Origin: Rotaria macrura
Lineage: Eukaryota > Rotifera > Eurotatoria > Philodinida > Philodinidae
Assembly: GCA_900239685.1 (NCBI GenBank)
Contig: OENT01000330.1
Span: 1-64,000 of the forward strand
Reading direction: 5' to 3'
Length of the DNA: 64,000 nucleotides
In this document: positions 34,801-47,321 of the stretch, piece after piece
Numbering within the stretch: the stretch's first letter is position 1
How the letters are laid out: the number at the start of each line of letters is the position of its first letter
Notes under the pieces: model-generated
Told to the model about the DNA's origin: nothing
The model's database searches: none
The model's input: the letters and a program-made list of their open reading frames with translations, nothing else
Position numbers and translations under genes: made by a program

Positions 34801-37800
34801 AGTACGAAATCTTCTATTCTGTAGGAACCATGATTGAATTTCATCTGAAGCGTGCTTTAAATGACTTGAAATTCTTTCCGATTGAAAAGAAAACAGTGTG
34901 ATTATAAGAATGAATCGATATCGGGAACCTATAAACCGAGTCTACACGCACTTAACATTGAAGATCATTAGACTGCGTTGATCTATGAGGACGCATTCGA
35001 ACACTTGAAAATGATAAGTTTCATTTTTACCGAACATTCGTGATCGTCACAAAAATAAAAAATTCAGCATTCAATCCTGACACAGAAAACTGAAAAGATT
35101 CGACCAATGATCATACATTAACTTTTAGAGTCAGAAGTCTATTGAACACTAGTACAACGAACAGAACGACTTTGATCAAGTATATCACTTTAAGTGGATA
35201 TAAAAAACAAAGATCTTACCAATAGACAAAAATATTCGATATTTTAACCCGTTTTTAGGTCCAAATAGATGGACAATAGAAACAGCGCATGCTAACAGAA
35301 AATAAGAAAAAGCTCTGGCGTTCTTAAAAATAGTACTGTTGATGTGTCAGCATATAAACAAAACAACTCATAAATTCAGAGTTTATTTGTTTTTATAAAA
35401 GATTCGCTTTTGATAAAATTGAAATACTTCTGTTTTTGGGAATAAAGAAGATTGATAGAGCATTCAGAAAATATGACATTATTGACTGTTATACAGTATA
35501 TCCAATAGACCTTTATTGAATATACGCACATAGTCTATTGTGATCTATGATCACGACAAGCAGGGGTTGAAAAGTGAATACACTCTATAGGAACTTCTAG
35601 TGAAACTTTCATTGTAAATGTGTTTTCTATGAGAAAATAGCGCTTGGAAAAATGGTTATTAAACGTTTTAAAGTTTCTGCTTTTTTTTAACGAAATCATT
35701 CCTGTTTTTCCCAGAAAAAGAGCAGTAAACACTTCACTGTTTTGAAACTAATTACATTGCCTCAAACATATCTTACCTTGTTTAGTAAAGTTTGTTTCTT
35801 TCGAATGTAAAATTTTAGATGATCAGTGAATGCCTACTGAATTAAAATATGATAGGATGAAAAATTTATCTAAAATATATCGTTGACGTTTTCTTGCAAA
35901 ATCTTCAAAAAATGATCAGATATAGTCCTTAAGAATAAATAGAACGATGTCCGATCGCTCAGATTCCATTCATAATCCTTATTCTTTTAATTCTAGTTTC
36001 CTTTCGTCATTTGTTGGAGTAATTCTCTGTTTTTTCTTGTGAAAGGATATTAAATACAATCGTTCGTATCAAAACAAGGGAATATAATTTTCCTTTAAAG
36101 CAGTTGCTTTTTTTTCAGATCACTATTATCGATTGCTGACCCTCATAAGACACCTTTAATTCGTCAGCATTTGATGTAGATGGATTGCATTAATTTCTTT
36201 ATCTAAATCATTATCGGTGTTTTCTGCAGAAGCAAATCGACGATATTTTCATATACGTACTCATACATTTTTATTCTTATTGATGACTGAAGTAATCTCA
36301 ACACTCGGAATAGCACAAAAATCAAAGTATGACTATAAAACTTGAAAGATAATGTTATTCTGTATCAAATATATTTATTACTTCTATAATACTAAACTGA
36401 TATAAAAGATTAATCTTAGCCAAATCTCCTCGTCACTAACTTCTATTAGTTCGTTTTTTTCTTTCTCATATTAATTCAGACTGAAAAATAGTTCTCTCTG
36501 ACTCAAGAAAATATACTTCCGTTACTCTTGTTTCTGATGAAATGAGTCTTCTCTTGTGAATTTCAAATCGGTTCTCGTAGCGGGGCAAATAGTATTTACA
36601 TAGTCTGTAATTCATTATTGATTCGTCTTTCATAGTATATAGTTCTTCTTAGATTTCTTATAATTGATCTTCTGCTATTGAAATAGTGCGATTCAATAAA
36701 GACTAAGGCTAAGCCCGTTAAAAACAAGACACATGTTTACGCACAAGCAATCACACCTGACAAGATTAGACGAATCATATTTTCATTCATCAGCCGTGCT
36801 ATAGGTGGAGTTATTTTGGATACAACAAGAATGACGTCATAAAAGAAAATTGAAAGGAGAGCTCATACGATTGATTCCAAACGGAATATACCTGTGTTAA
36901 ACATATTTCAATGTAAACTGTTGTTAATCTATCTACGTTGCAACGATAAACAATGTTTTTCTATGAGATTAGAAACTCTACACAGCAGAAAAAAAGATTG
37001 TATCGAATATATGAGTCTTACAAGAAAAGAAAACCTTATCTATTCACTCCACCCCCTTACATGAAACTTGTAAAAAATAGAGTCATTTTCTTGCATGCGA
37101 CAAGTCGATCGATATTTTCAACATTCTACTCAAATCTTTTCATGTTGATCCGTTTATACTTTCGAAGATTGCCATCAGGATTGTAAATTTCTTTATGAAA
37201 ACTTTCAGGGACTCTAAAATACTTTTACTCGAACGATTGCGTACTTACTTAACTCAGATTGTTTTTCTATTTGTTGATGCTAAGTAGTTATCAACATGAA
37301 TGATATAATTGACGTAAAGAAATAAATGAAGGGACTTCAAGATAAATAATTTTGCACTGAATACATTTCAAAGATAAAGTTCGTTTCGTTCGAATTTTTT
37401 TAGTTAAAATCAAATTAAAGAATTCAATGCAGATTATCAAGTCATGGCCAAAATAGAACAGTAATGGTTGTTTTATGCTTAGTCTGTAATTCTGACAACG
37501 TTTAATCTATGATCAGTATTGATCGCGACACTATACACAAACTTACCTTGCTCATGTACCAATACGAGAAAAACTGTTGCTGGGGTTGTGTATAAACTAA
37601 AAACGTCATTTATTTTCAAGGGATTTTATTTAGTACTTTCTTAATTTCATTTTCAACGGGTTTGTTTTTGTCTCGTGATTTTTTTATAGAAATATGAAAA
37701 AAACGAAACGTCATAATGATAAGGTGTTTCAATAGAACCTAACATCATTGTTTTTGCATACTCAGATAATAGAAACATACTATCATTCCCTATGTGAAAA

Positions 37801-38015
37801 CTACGTCTGTCATAATGATAAGTCTCATTTATCAGTGAAATATAGTACTTGAAAATTCAAATGTTCTCAATCATTGACTAGAATCTTTTCCACGTTTAAC
37901 TAGAAATAAAAAAAAAACAATCTGAAAATTAAAACAACAAATAGAATTGAAGGTAAGATGATTGTCAATTAATTGTCTCTGATAATAATTATACGTTTTA
38001 TTTTAGAAATCATAA
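31870..38015. other. 6.1-kb AT-rich intergenic stretch
   Basis: No gene with recognisable content. Overlapping minus-strand frames near 34300-34685 might be decayed coding sequence but show no known motif. A GGGTTCGATCC-like T-loop on the minus strand near 31982 was examined and not accepted as a tRNA. Confidence 0.5.
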
Positions 38016-39215
38016 ATGCCTTTAATCGAATCTTTAAAAGTATTTTACTATACGATATTATTATATATAAGTGCATTTTTTACTTTAATGTCACCTGGAA
38101 CAGTCATATGGAAATTGTTTAAAAATCGAAAAGGAAAAATTCCTTTATCTAGTAGAGATTTAATATGTGATAGTCAAACATTAGTGAGTCTTCCTAAATG
38201 TGCAAAACCGTTAGATGCATATACGAATGCTTTATGTCCGTTTATTCCAACGTTTCTCATGGATAATGATCAATATTGGAAACAACGACGTGACGTTTTC
38301 TCTCATGCTAATACAATAATCAATGAAAGAATTTTTGAAATACCTCTTAATTTTAAATTAGAGCATTCAAAAGGCAATATTCTTTGGGATATATTTCAAA
38401 TAATATCAAGAATTTCATTTCAATTAGTGTTTAATCGACTTCCAACTGAAAATGAATTCAATGATATTTATCCAGGATTACTTGATATTAATAAAATAAT
38501 TAAAAGATTTACATCACAACCAGATTTAAAATTACGTCAAGGATTGTATGACCGAGCTTTAGAATTGATAAAAGAAAATGAACAAGGTTTCGTATTTCAT
38601 AATTCGAAAGATTTCTATGACATGGATGAAATTCATCAAGTATCATCGGTTGCTGAAGATTTTCTAACCACAATATCGGTTCAATGTACTGATCTTGTTT
38701 GTCATATGCTGCTTTTATATTCACAGTATCCAGATGATTTTCATCATGATATTGAAAATTCAATTAATGAAACACTTCGTTTATATCCATTAACTGATTT
38801 ATGGACACGACAACCCTATGGAAAACAACGAGGCTGGATAACATCCTTAGTACAATTGAATAGAAATGGATGGTCAGAACCAGATTCATTTGTGCCTCAA
38901 CGATGGAATGCCAAAGATCATCCACCATTGATGTCATGGGGCTTTGATATTAGACGATGTCCAGCTCAAAAACTGGCAACGAATGTTTCTAAATTCGTTT
39001 TTGAAAATATAATTAAAAAAGACGACTTTTGGATTAAACCTGCAATAAATTTTCAACATGAAAGAACATTTCCATATGGTTGTCAAGTTTGGATTGGACA
39101 TGGGAAAATACCTGAAGAAGCTCATGCATGGCAATTCAATGGAAAATTTCGAATGCAATGTAGAAGATGGTTATGTGAAAAATTAAGAATGATCGATCAG
39201 AATGAGTTAAATTAA
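38016..39215 (+). CDS. Divergent, short cytochrome P450-like protein, single exon
   Basis: 399 residues begin with a membrane-anchor segment (about 10-32). P450 landmarks in order are a C-helix WKQRR (WxxxR), the K-helix ETLR (252-255, ExxR), a PERF-like SFVPQRWN, and the heme loop SWGFDIRRCPAQKLA with Cys315 as the thiolate ligand. It is about 100 residues shorter than typical P450s. The I-helix region (VAEDFLTTISVQ) departs from AGxDTT, and the heme loop has WGFDIRRC where FGxGxRxC is usual. Heme binding is likely retained; oxygen activation may be altered. Substrate is unknown. There are no introns, and the nearest neighbour FMO is 6 kb away on the other strand. Confidence 0.8.
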   Translation: MPLIESLKVFYYTILLYISAFFTLMSPGTVIWKLFKNRKGKIPLSSRDLICDSQTLVSLPKCAKPLDAYTNALCPFIPTFLMDNDQYWKQRRDVFSHANTIINERIFEIPLNFKLEHSKGNILWDIFQIISRISFQLVFNRLPTENEFNDIYPGLLDINKIIKRFTSQPDLKLRQGLYDRALELIKENEQGFVFHNSKDFYDMDEIHQVSSVAEDFLTTISVQCTDLVCHMLLLYSQYPDDFHHDIENSINETLRLYPLTDLWTRQPYGKQRGWITSLVQLNRNGWSEPDSFVPQRWNAKDHPPLMSWGFDIRRCPAQKLATNVSKFVFENIIKKDDFWIKPAINFQHERTFPYGCQVWIGHGKIPEEAHAWQFNGKFRMQCRRWLCEKLRMIDQNELN

Positions 39216-41925
39216 TAAACTTGGATGATTGCAAGCAAGTTCATCCAAGTTTTTTCATTTCATTCACTTCATGTCTATGTGGAAAATATGAATATTCATG
39301 CATGTTTAGTTGATGAATCTCGTCGAACGAACTAGATGGTGGAATGTTGATTTCAATGAGAAAACAAGATTTTTACTGTAATCAGAAATTCCTTTTTTCT
39401 TTGCTTAATTTTAACATCGAGTTTTAAAAATATATGAATAAATGAAGATAATGCCATCTGAAAATACTGTCTCCAACTAATGAAGCGAATGGAATATTGT
39501 TATATATATATATAGAGAGAGAAAGAGAGAGAGTGTCGGTCACGAAATTCTAAATAAAACGGTAATGTCTACCATAGTTTTCTTAAAAATAACACTAATA
39601 CTGTAAAATCTTAATGTATTATTCTTTTCCCTTTCTTTTTTTCGTTTCCTATACACAGGAGAAGATATTCCGATAATCTGATCCGATCGGATGATGTTGT
39701 TTGATCAATGTCAGTTTTAGATTCATTGGTAGAAGAAGTCATGGAATTTTCTCAATGTATAATTACATCTATGCTACATTAGTATATCCTAATTACTGAG
39801 AACAAATATTCATAATCTATATATGAAATACATAGATGTAGAAAAAAATAAATACGTATTTTGAAAGTAGTGTTATTCTTATTTCTCATTCGTCATGTTC
39901 ATTTATTTTTGATTTAGTTTTCATTTTGATCATTTGAGTATTATTATGGTTGACAACTTCCTTGTGTAACCCAGGACAAAGAAAGAATTTTTTTAAGATA
40001 TTTTTCTTTATATTCTCAGTCTACTGTTAATATAGAAATAATCGTTGGAACAAGTGACTCTAACGATTGATAATGTGTTATTTATTTAATCATTCTAAAC
40101 GTTGGACCTGAAAAACTGCTAGAGATTGTAAAATATCTATCTTGTGTTCCTCGAGAATAGGTAAAGATAAAGAATAGTAGACAAGGTGATCGTATTTTCT
40201 TTTAAATGGACAATAATAACGAGGTGAACATTAATTGAATTTCATGCATTTTAATATTTGACGAGTACAAACTAAAAATATAGATACGTCAGTTGATAGA
40301 AAAAAAGTTTTTATCTAGTTTGTTTTAAATATAGATGACTTATTTATTCTAAATACAGATTATGAATATCAATTGCCAGTAGAGTAAAGGCGTATTGTTC
40401 TATATATGAGAAGATCAAATCATTTGAAATTCGTAAGTAAATCTTTGTACATCTTGTAGACAATACAATTTACAAGAGTGATTATTGAAAAATCCTTTTT
40501 TACATTCAAATCACTCTTTTTTCAACCATGACTCGATTTTTGGTCGAAATTATAACTAAATCCGACGACAGAATCGTTGAGACTATCCCTGAAGAAGGAA
40601 CTGACGACCTATTGAAAGACCTTGACAGTGAAGCGAATAATTTTACACTACATTATCTACCTATTCGTCGAGTCATTATCTACTGTTGCATCATGACAAA
40701 AAACATTTGAGTTGAATGCTGAAGTACATCAACATCATCTTGATATTTGTCAAAGTCCACAACAAAATTTAAAAAAAAAACTGTTAACGAATATAAGGTT
40801 TCATGACAAACAGGACCACGATTGTAGTTATATTATATCTCCTTCATTTGATAGCAAAGTAGTAGATTTCAATTTATATCCACAGAATATAATGTTATCA
40901 ATCGAGGATGGTAGTATGCCTATATAAAAACTATTGAAGAACAAAAGTTGATTGAGAAACTTTGAGATTGAAAACTACAGAAGCAAACGCCAAAAAAAGA
41001 AACAACAATTTAGAAACACAACTGAAACTACCATCAGATAGTTCTACTTCGCTTTTGGATTTCATGCTTTACGAGTTGATGTAGGAATTAATTGTAAGTG
41101 TACATCGATTGAAATTTCACACAAATCTCAGTCCATAAATCAGTAATCATCTTTACGTTTGCTTCTTGTTCAATGGTACAAAAGTCAAAAACAAAAATGA
41201 TTGTTACATTGATGAAGTTATTCTTATACCAGTTTGTTTTCTCAGTATCATCCTTCTCTAGGTTCTTTTTTTTCACAGTTTGAACAAGCTACCATTATGA
41301 TATTGATAGAAATTTAAACAAAAACGATTTGTTCACAACTATAACATGTTTGTCGAAATTTCGATCCAGACGATGATCGATACAAATAGATTCTGATTTT
41401 TAGCTCGGTTCAAATCAATGTTTATACTAAGATCATGCAAAACTAGTACGGCAAATTTTACTTTTACAGTATCATCAAGATAAAAATTGTTACTACTAGT
41501 ACGATAGTGAGTATGAAATGTGCACTATCTCATGCATGCTGTTAATACAGACGTTATGCAATTTACAGGGAAATCAAAATTAGACAATAGCTTTGCAGAT
41601 GTAGTTCTAGATGAAAAACAAAGGAATAGCCAATCTGTTTGAAACTCGTAAAAATTACGATGTATTATAGAAACGATTTGACCTTCACAATGACTGTTGT
41701 TTGACTCGCATTGAACCTGTTAGAATCATCAATTTTGAATAACAATTTATCACGAAATAAATTAAGCTAATTTACATGAAAACTTTTCTCGCTTATCAAC
41801 GATAACAATGAACCGTTCTTTTTTTTAAACTTCAACATACATTCCTAATCAATCGCTTCGTGAATAGGAATAAATTTAGTTCATATTAACCATTGATTCT
41901 TCATAGTAACATAATGATTTTTATT
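39216..41925. other. Intergenic; two adjacent unassigned frames at 40.5-40.9 kb
   Basis: (TA)n/(GA)n microsatellite at about 39498-39533. Plus-strand frames 40528-40710 and 40712-40927 are adjacent and have charged, protein-like composition (e.g. DRIVETIPEEGTDDLLKDL), but no family is recognised. They could be a decayed gene. Confidence 0.4.
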
Positions 41926-43542
41926 TCAAGAACAAACAATAGATCTTTTTGTTGATTTTCTTCGAATATATTTGTGAAAATATTCTGAAAACATAAGATT
42001 ATCTCTGCGATTACTATTCATTGATATTAACAGATGATTTCGTTGACAAACGTTGTAATCGACGTTCAATAATAAATAAATATCTAAAATATTCAATAAA
42101 AATTTCATATCAATTATGAAAAACCTATTGACATACATCATCAATGATAATGGTAGGAGACCAATAAGGGAGAGTACTAAAAAGACTAAACCCGAATCGA
42201 ATGATAACGATAATCGATAGATTTCATTCACGAGTGCACTTATGGCATAAAAACCAGCTGATTCAAATATACTGGCTAAGACAAAAACTACAGCATATTC
42301 AGTTGGTTCAACTAATTTACTAATTCGAGAACGAATTATTGGAGTTGTTACAAAGAAGATCGAACCAATACAAACACCAATGTAGAGCATCCAAACATGA
42401 GATGTTAGACCAAGTATTAAAAACTGTGTCATATAACACAAACAACCAAGCATCGGTATGAAAAGATGATCGGTTCGTTTAGCTATTGTTAATGTAAATG
42501 GAATTGTCATTAGAACTGCTGTGCCTATTTGAACAACGGTAAGAATTCCAACTCCGAAAGAATCAAAACAAAACGGTGCACCGTATAGATACAAAAAGAA
42601 GACAGCAACATGACCACATAACAGAACAATAAAACCTAAATGCGTTGCAACATTCACTAATAGTCTTCGTTGTTTAATGCCGTCACGTCGTACGAGATAG
42701 ACAGTTAAAATATTTTTAACTGGTGCAAGTTTTACTTGAGCCAATTGTTGAAATATATTCAATTTTCGTGCTTTAACATTTGATTCAGGTTGAAAACATA
42801 ATGTGAAAACAAATCCGAACACACTCAATCCCAATGCTACCAACATTGGCATTATAAAATGATGACTTGTAAGGTATAGACCTAATGTTATCAATGGCAA
42901 TATACGGCTAGAAGCAATACTTATATTCGTTGTGATTGTTGCTGGTGTACGAGTTTTTACTGTTGTACAATCTGATACGTAGGCAAACGCACCTAATATA
43001 CATAAACTTGCTGCACCACACATTCCATCACACATAACAGATAAAATTATACACCAATCAGGCAAATTATAATATGCTACACTAGTTAAAATCATATAAC
43101 GAATAGTTTTACCGATGAATGGTAAAGCAATTAAAGATTTTCGACCGATTTTATCACAATTAGCACCTAATAATATGGATGTTATTATTGCAGGTAAGGT
43201 TGCTGCAAGATAAATATAAACATTTAAACGTGCTGTAGATGATTGAACTAAATTTGATAATGATGTTGTTGTTGATATGGGATAATTCGGTGTTGTTGTC
43301 GACAATGATGATGGTGGATTTCTACTTTCATTTAAACATGTTTCACGTCTTACTTCTGATGATGTTGAATTGTCTTGATATAATTTAACATAACGATATT
43401 CAACGAAATCATTGAGAACTAAAACATCTATATTAGATATAACCATCATCATTAGTAATGATGGTAATCCACGCCACCATCGAGGATATGTAACTTTTGT
43501 CAATGGTTCGTTTTCATCCGGCACGTTTTCTTCCTTATTCAT
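41926..43542 (-). CDS. MFS transporter, SLC46 / proton-coupled folate transporter-like
   Basis: From ATG 43542 the protein is 538 residues; the frame extends upstream to an ATG at 43647 (573 aa), but MNKEENVPDENEPLTK looks like a typical cytosolic N-terminus and is preferred. A first membrane segment (LPSLLMMMVISNIDVLVLND) is followed by a Ser/Thr-rich external loop with NESR and NSTSS glycosylation-type sites. Then comes GANCDKIGRKSL, the MFS loop signature G-x3-D-x2-GR[KR], and about ten more hydrophobic helices. Layout and length suit SLC46/PCFT-type solute:proton carriers of the plasma or lysosomal membrane. The substrate (folate or other) cannot be inferred. Single exon. Confidence 0.8.
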   Translation of the reverse strand: MNKEENVPDENEPLTKVTYPRWWRGLPSLLMMMVISNIDVLVLNDFVEYRYVKLYQDNSTSSEVRRETCLNESRNPPSSLSTTTPNYPISTTTSLSNLVQSSTARLNVYIYLAATLPAIITSILLGANCDKIGRKSLIALPFIGKTIRYMILTSVAYYNLPDWCIILSVMCDGMCGAASLCILGAFAYVSDCTTVKTRTPATITTNISIASSRILPLITLGLYLTSHHFIMPMLVALGLSVFGFVFTLCFQPESNVKARKLNIFQQLAQVKLAPVKNILTVYLVRRDGIKQRRLLVNVATHLGFIVLLCGHVAVFFLYLYGAPFCFDSFGVGILTVVQIGTAVLMTIPFTLTIAKRTDHLFIPMLGCLCYMTQFLILGLTSHVWMLYIGVCIGSIFFVTTPIIRSRISKLVEPTEYAVVFVLASIFESAGFYAISALVNEIYRLSLSFDSGLVFLVLSLIGLLPLSLMMYVNRFFIIDMKFLLNILDIYLLLNVDYNVCQRNHLLISMNSNRRDNLMFSEYFHKYIRRKSTKRSIVCS

Positions 43543-43647
43543 AATTTGAGAAAAGTTTACTGCTTTACGGATTCTTTTAATAAATAATAAAACATTGAAA
43601 GCACGGTCATCAAGTAACAGATAAGATAATGTTTTGCAAGGCTTCAA

Positions 43648-46600
43648 AGATATCGTTTTTCATATCATCAGCATGACGATGAAACGTCCAAATTGACAAT
43701 AAAGTTGAACTATACAGTATCTGAAACTCGTTAATAATTACATTCCGAATTCAATTGAAACAATTGCAAGCTTATACGATGAGACCGGGGAGTGTAGGTT
43801 CACTGAGTATATATATATGTAAGAAAAATGCATGTTCTTCTAGTTGCATAAAACGAAACTAGATTAATAAGTTTTTCTTGTAACTCATCCGAAGAATATT
43901 ATTTAATCAATACAGTGAATGAGTATATGTTTTGTATTATATTGTGTTAAACTATATTAATATCTACACAACGCTTGGATTCACCCTAATATACTAAAAC
44001 ATTTCAGTCTTTAACTTGCTCATAGGAGAAGTTCCATATGAATTATTCTTGATTCGAATAGCTTGTTAGTCTGAATGTGACTGTTAACTGAAGAATAGAT
44101 TTACACCTACACGCTTGCAGCAACCGATGATTTTCATTCAGAAATAATCAAACTGAAAATGTTTTCCCATGTTTAGTGGAAGATGCCACCTATTTTGTGA
44201 GGTGCATCTATCGACAATATGACGCTATAGTTGTTCATTCTCTATCTGTTATTTTATGTGAATACGGTTGTGTAATAAAACAACTGAAGTTTTCATACTG
44301 ATGCGGCAATTATATATGAATACGATTCCGATGTTTTTCTCAGTTGCAAAAGTGTAAACTATAAATTAATATCACATGACTCGAAACGTATAGTTCGTAT
44401 CGATCGAAATCCTTCGAGAAATTAAAATTAGTAAAAACTTTGATTAAAGTCTATTGCTTAAAACAAAGCACATTTAAATTAAAAAAATATTTTCTAGTTT
44501 CGTCACAAAATATGTACACTATAAAAAAGTAAAATGAATGACACTAATCCCAAATCGTATGATAAACAGAAAGTTTCAAGCAAACTTGATTTAACTTTAA
44601 TGGTGAGAATGTACACAGGACACTATGAAAAATCCATCAGTTTCCGAACTGCAGCTTGATCTAATGTTGGCAGATAATCCTCGAATTTGACTTCGGATCT
44701 CATCAGTTTACAGGACTACATCGTATGAAAAAACTTATTTAGAAAAAAAAAGAATTATCGTACGACTGCAAATAATGTATTGGATATGTTTTTATTAGTT
44801 ACAGATTATATTCTCTTTATATTCATGTTTTTCTTTTGTTTAGGAAGACACGTTGGAAAACTATTCGAGAAATAAATTGTTCTTCTAAAAGAATCCTGTA
44901 TTCATCAACCCGAACAAAAACGATAGCAGATTATAAGCTCCTATCATGACATGACCTAAGAAATTATACTTTGCCAATTGTGTTGTAGAGGAACAAACGT
45001 GAACCGTAGGAAATCGAAGTGCATCACTGACTGAGATGCTTGTTTGCAAAAATCTCAAGAAACACACCGTTATTTATCGTCTATGCTGAACTTCAACCCT
45101 AGTAGTACTCAAAGTAAACGAGTCATCAAACAAATGTATTTCAGGTGTTTTTTGACTTTATCCGTTCGATTCCTCTCTCTTCTTGAATGTTTTCAACTTT
45201 TAAAGTTATATGTTTTCTTTTTTCTACCAGGTGCATTCCAGGTGTGTTCTCCTGTTTTCTCCACTTTCAATTTCACATACTAGATTAGGATGGAGCAAGT
45301 GAAAATCAATCATGTTTTTCAATGCTTTGTTTTTTTTCTCTAATGAATTTTTTATTTGTCTTCGAATAACAAAAATTTTTGCTACCAACCAAGTTCAGAA
45401 GAGAGTTCTCTATCCAACGTAATGTTTATTTTTTCAAAATATTCCTCAAAGATAGATACACACCGGTTTTTCCAGAGCTCTCTCTCTCTCTCTCTCAGTA
45501 ACAAGTAAATCAATTATTATACAACTCACTTTTCTGGAACCTTTATTACGCAATTTTCAAGTATTTGAAGATGATCCTGACACCAAATATATTCAGCATG
45601 CTGAAATCGGTCATTTGAAAGTATTTCCAAACTTAGTAAATAGATGAAATTTTTATTGTGATGTATATTACCAAATAGCAGTAAATAGCTAGGTTTTTTT
45701 CAAACATTTACTGAGTTCTAAAAGCGTTTGGTAGTATCTTTCAAGTATGATACTTCAATCAAGATATTTTCTTAGTATATAGCACTATTCCTATTGTCTT
45801 TTTGTTCGACTCGTGAGCATTCATTTGCTTTTTCTCGTGTTTATGTTCAATGCCAAAGTTACATGAGAGATAAAAATGTGCGCTGAACGCCTTCTATGTA
45901 TCTTTTTCAAAGTCAGAAAATCGTAAAACTACTGTAAGTGCAGATGTAATTTTCTGAATAGAAGACCTGTCAGAGTTTGAACTTCTCAATAAAGAGCGCA
46001 TGCGTTAAATCCATTCCTTCGCAATTTCGTTTTGTACTGCAAAACTAAAACGTAAATGATCGCTAGCTATCGTTTCTCTCATGCTCATTCGGTCATATAA
46101 ATATTAATGAATATCTAGTAGAATCGTAGAATAGTTGAGTGCTCTAGTCTAGAGATGTGGATGCCACCTGTTTCTCATCGCATATTCACAATGATACTCA
46201 CGACCACATTCTAAATGTTCGTACGTTTTTGTCTTCTTTGGAGTGTGATATTTTCGTCCACTATGATTGATATATATCTGCCACATCATATATCATAGTT
46301 GATGGTTAGAGACATTATTAAGATCAATTAGTACACCACGGATGAGATCTATATCTCACACGTAGATTATTCTTTAAGAAACGTTCTTCCCATTTTATTA
46401 ACTGAATACCTGTTTATTTATGAAGAAAGACACGAAAAGAGCCTAAAAATGAAAAGGATATATAGAAATGAATACGAAACAATGCATAACTTAAGGAAGG
46501 CGAGAAATCGGCATATATAAACGTATGAGAAAAGGAACATCGATTAAGAATGACTGAGGAAAGAGAACAAGGACTTATGTTCATACGTATAATCATGTAG

Positions 46601-46832
46601 ATATAGAGGAAAATCCTCATTTCTATAGCTGGATAAGTTTCAAGACGTAATTCTGAATCCAGCGAAAATCATAGTTGACGGAACGGACACTGTTGAATAG
46701 TGCGATTGACTGGCAATGATATACATCTAACTCGTCTACTCTAACTAGAATGGATTCAAAACGAAATTCGCACTATCTTTTACTCCTTTTTGTTTCGATT
46801 CAAGTTTCCGATGACGATGCTCTTTCCTCTTC
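43648..46832. other. Intergenic, nothing recognised
   Basis: AT-rich, with a (CT)n run near 45479-45498. No recognisable gene. Confidence 0.5.
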
Positions 46833-47321
46833 TTATGATATTTGTATTTCAATCGCCCAATTCCAGTTGTCAATATTCAGTTGTAATTCCGTTGGTTGTA
46901 CACCGAAATGAAGTCCACTATTAGAATCAATTAAGTTCATATGCGCACGACAAGTCGGGCATGTTGGTTGATATCCTTCATTTAATCTCATCGTTAACCA
47001 TTCTAAAATGTGACCTCTATGATACTGTGCATTGCATTGATTACAAGCGCTTCTTGGATCATCAACTCCTATATCCTCCAAACAGATGGAACAAGTTCTA
47101 AAAACATGAATGAAATAGAAATATTGGAGTTTGAAAGAGCAAGTCATTTACACTTGTTGGATTCGCTGCTCTTGTTGGGACACAGGAGGGTTTGGCGGTG
47201 GTGATGAAAGTGGTAATCCAAGCAGCTGCTACAATAGTGGAAAATATTAAAATTCGATTTTACACAAGTAAATGTCAGAAACTTAAGTTTTAATTACCTC
47301 CACTCGACCAGAGAATATCAT
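46833..47321 (-). CDS. Small RING-type zinc finger protein, three exons
   Basis: Exons 47321-47298 (start MIFSGRVE), 47228-47152 (Pro/Gln-rich) and 47097-46833 join in phase with GT/AG introns of 69 and 54 nt, giving 121 aa. A stop lies in frame just upstream of the ATG. Exon 3 carries the RING: CSIC, then SACNQCNAQYHRGHILEWL, and CPTCR. The spacing is that of compact RING domains of the FANCL/APC11 type. The seventh-ligand-region Cys of YHxxCI is replaced by His (YHRGHI), giving an unusual ligand set. The likely role is an E3 ubiquitin ligase; the partner is unknown. The C-terminal 35 residues have no recognised domain. Confidence 0.7.
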
